Source: an uncultured Bacillota bacterium (GTDB lineage: Bacteria > Bacillota_A > Clostridia > Peptostreptococcales > Anaerovoracaceae). Taken from it: DNA of 6,099 bases. The stretch is from NCBI GenBank assembly GCA_946628525.1, contig CAMOWO010000050.1:1-6099 (forward strand), read 5' to 3'. Positions 6,084 to 6,099 of the stretch are shown piece by piece (within the stretch, counting starts at the first letter, position 1; each line of letters starts with the position of its first letter). The notes beneath the pieces are model-generated. The model worked only from the letters and a program-made list of their open reading frames with translations, searched no databases and was not told the origin of the DNA. The position numbers and the translations under genes were made by a program.

Positions 6084-6099
6084 GTCATATTCTGTAACT

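Noticed and set aside
1..6099. Possible hidden mobile element, CRISPR array, toxin-antitoxin, tRNA or riboswitch
   Set aside because: Coding density is near complete with conserved core genes. Gaps other than 4705-4793 are 18 bases or less, and I see no array-like repeats, integrase or transposase motifs, or tRNA-like folds.

Overview
The window is a dense, single-direction (minus strand) housekeeping cluster. Read in the direction of transcription, right to left, the order is pyrH, frr, uppS, cdsA, dxr, rseP and ispG; ispG runs off the left edge. All seven are recognisable from conserved motifs, and essentially all of the DNA is coding. Long open frames on the plus strand are antisense shadows. 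The order pyrH-frr-uppS-cdsA-dxr-rseP is widespread in bacteria. Having ispG after rseP, where many Gram-negative bacteria have bamA, together with strong GGAGG-type Shine-Dalgarno sites, an RseP of only 336 residues with one PDZ domain, and a short IspG, points to a Firmicute of the class Clostridia. Base composition looks to be in the mid-50s percent GC from hand-sampled lines. The genus cannot be named from this.

Layout. The right end (about 6071 to 4794) is a nucleotide/translation pair: UMP kinase and ribosome recycling factor, 15 bases apart. An 89-base gap follows (4705-4793), the only sizeable non-coding stretch. It holds a perfect 26-bp palindrome that forms an 11-bp stem followed by a short U-run on the transcribed strand, so it looks like an intrinsic terminator or attenuator. 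The left block (4704 to 1) is an envelope and isoprenoid module: undecaprenyl diphosphate synthase, CDP-diacylglycerol synthase, DXP reductoisomerase, site-2 protease RseP and HMBPP synthase. Its junctions are very tight: 1 base, 8 bases, a 4-base ATGA overlap, and 18 bases.

Functionally, Dxr (early step) and IspG (late step) belong to the MEP pathway that makes isoprenoid precursors. UppS polymerises these into the C55 lipid carrier for cell-wall synthesis. CdsA makes the CDP-diacylglycerol precursor of phospholipids. RseP cleaves membrane proteins within the bilayer. PyrH feeds UDP/UTP and CTP pools, and CTP is a CdsA substrate.

I found no mobile element, CRISPR array, RNA gene or novel system. 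The most interesting item is the hairpin between frr and uppS. The rest is ordinary core genome.
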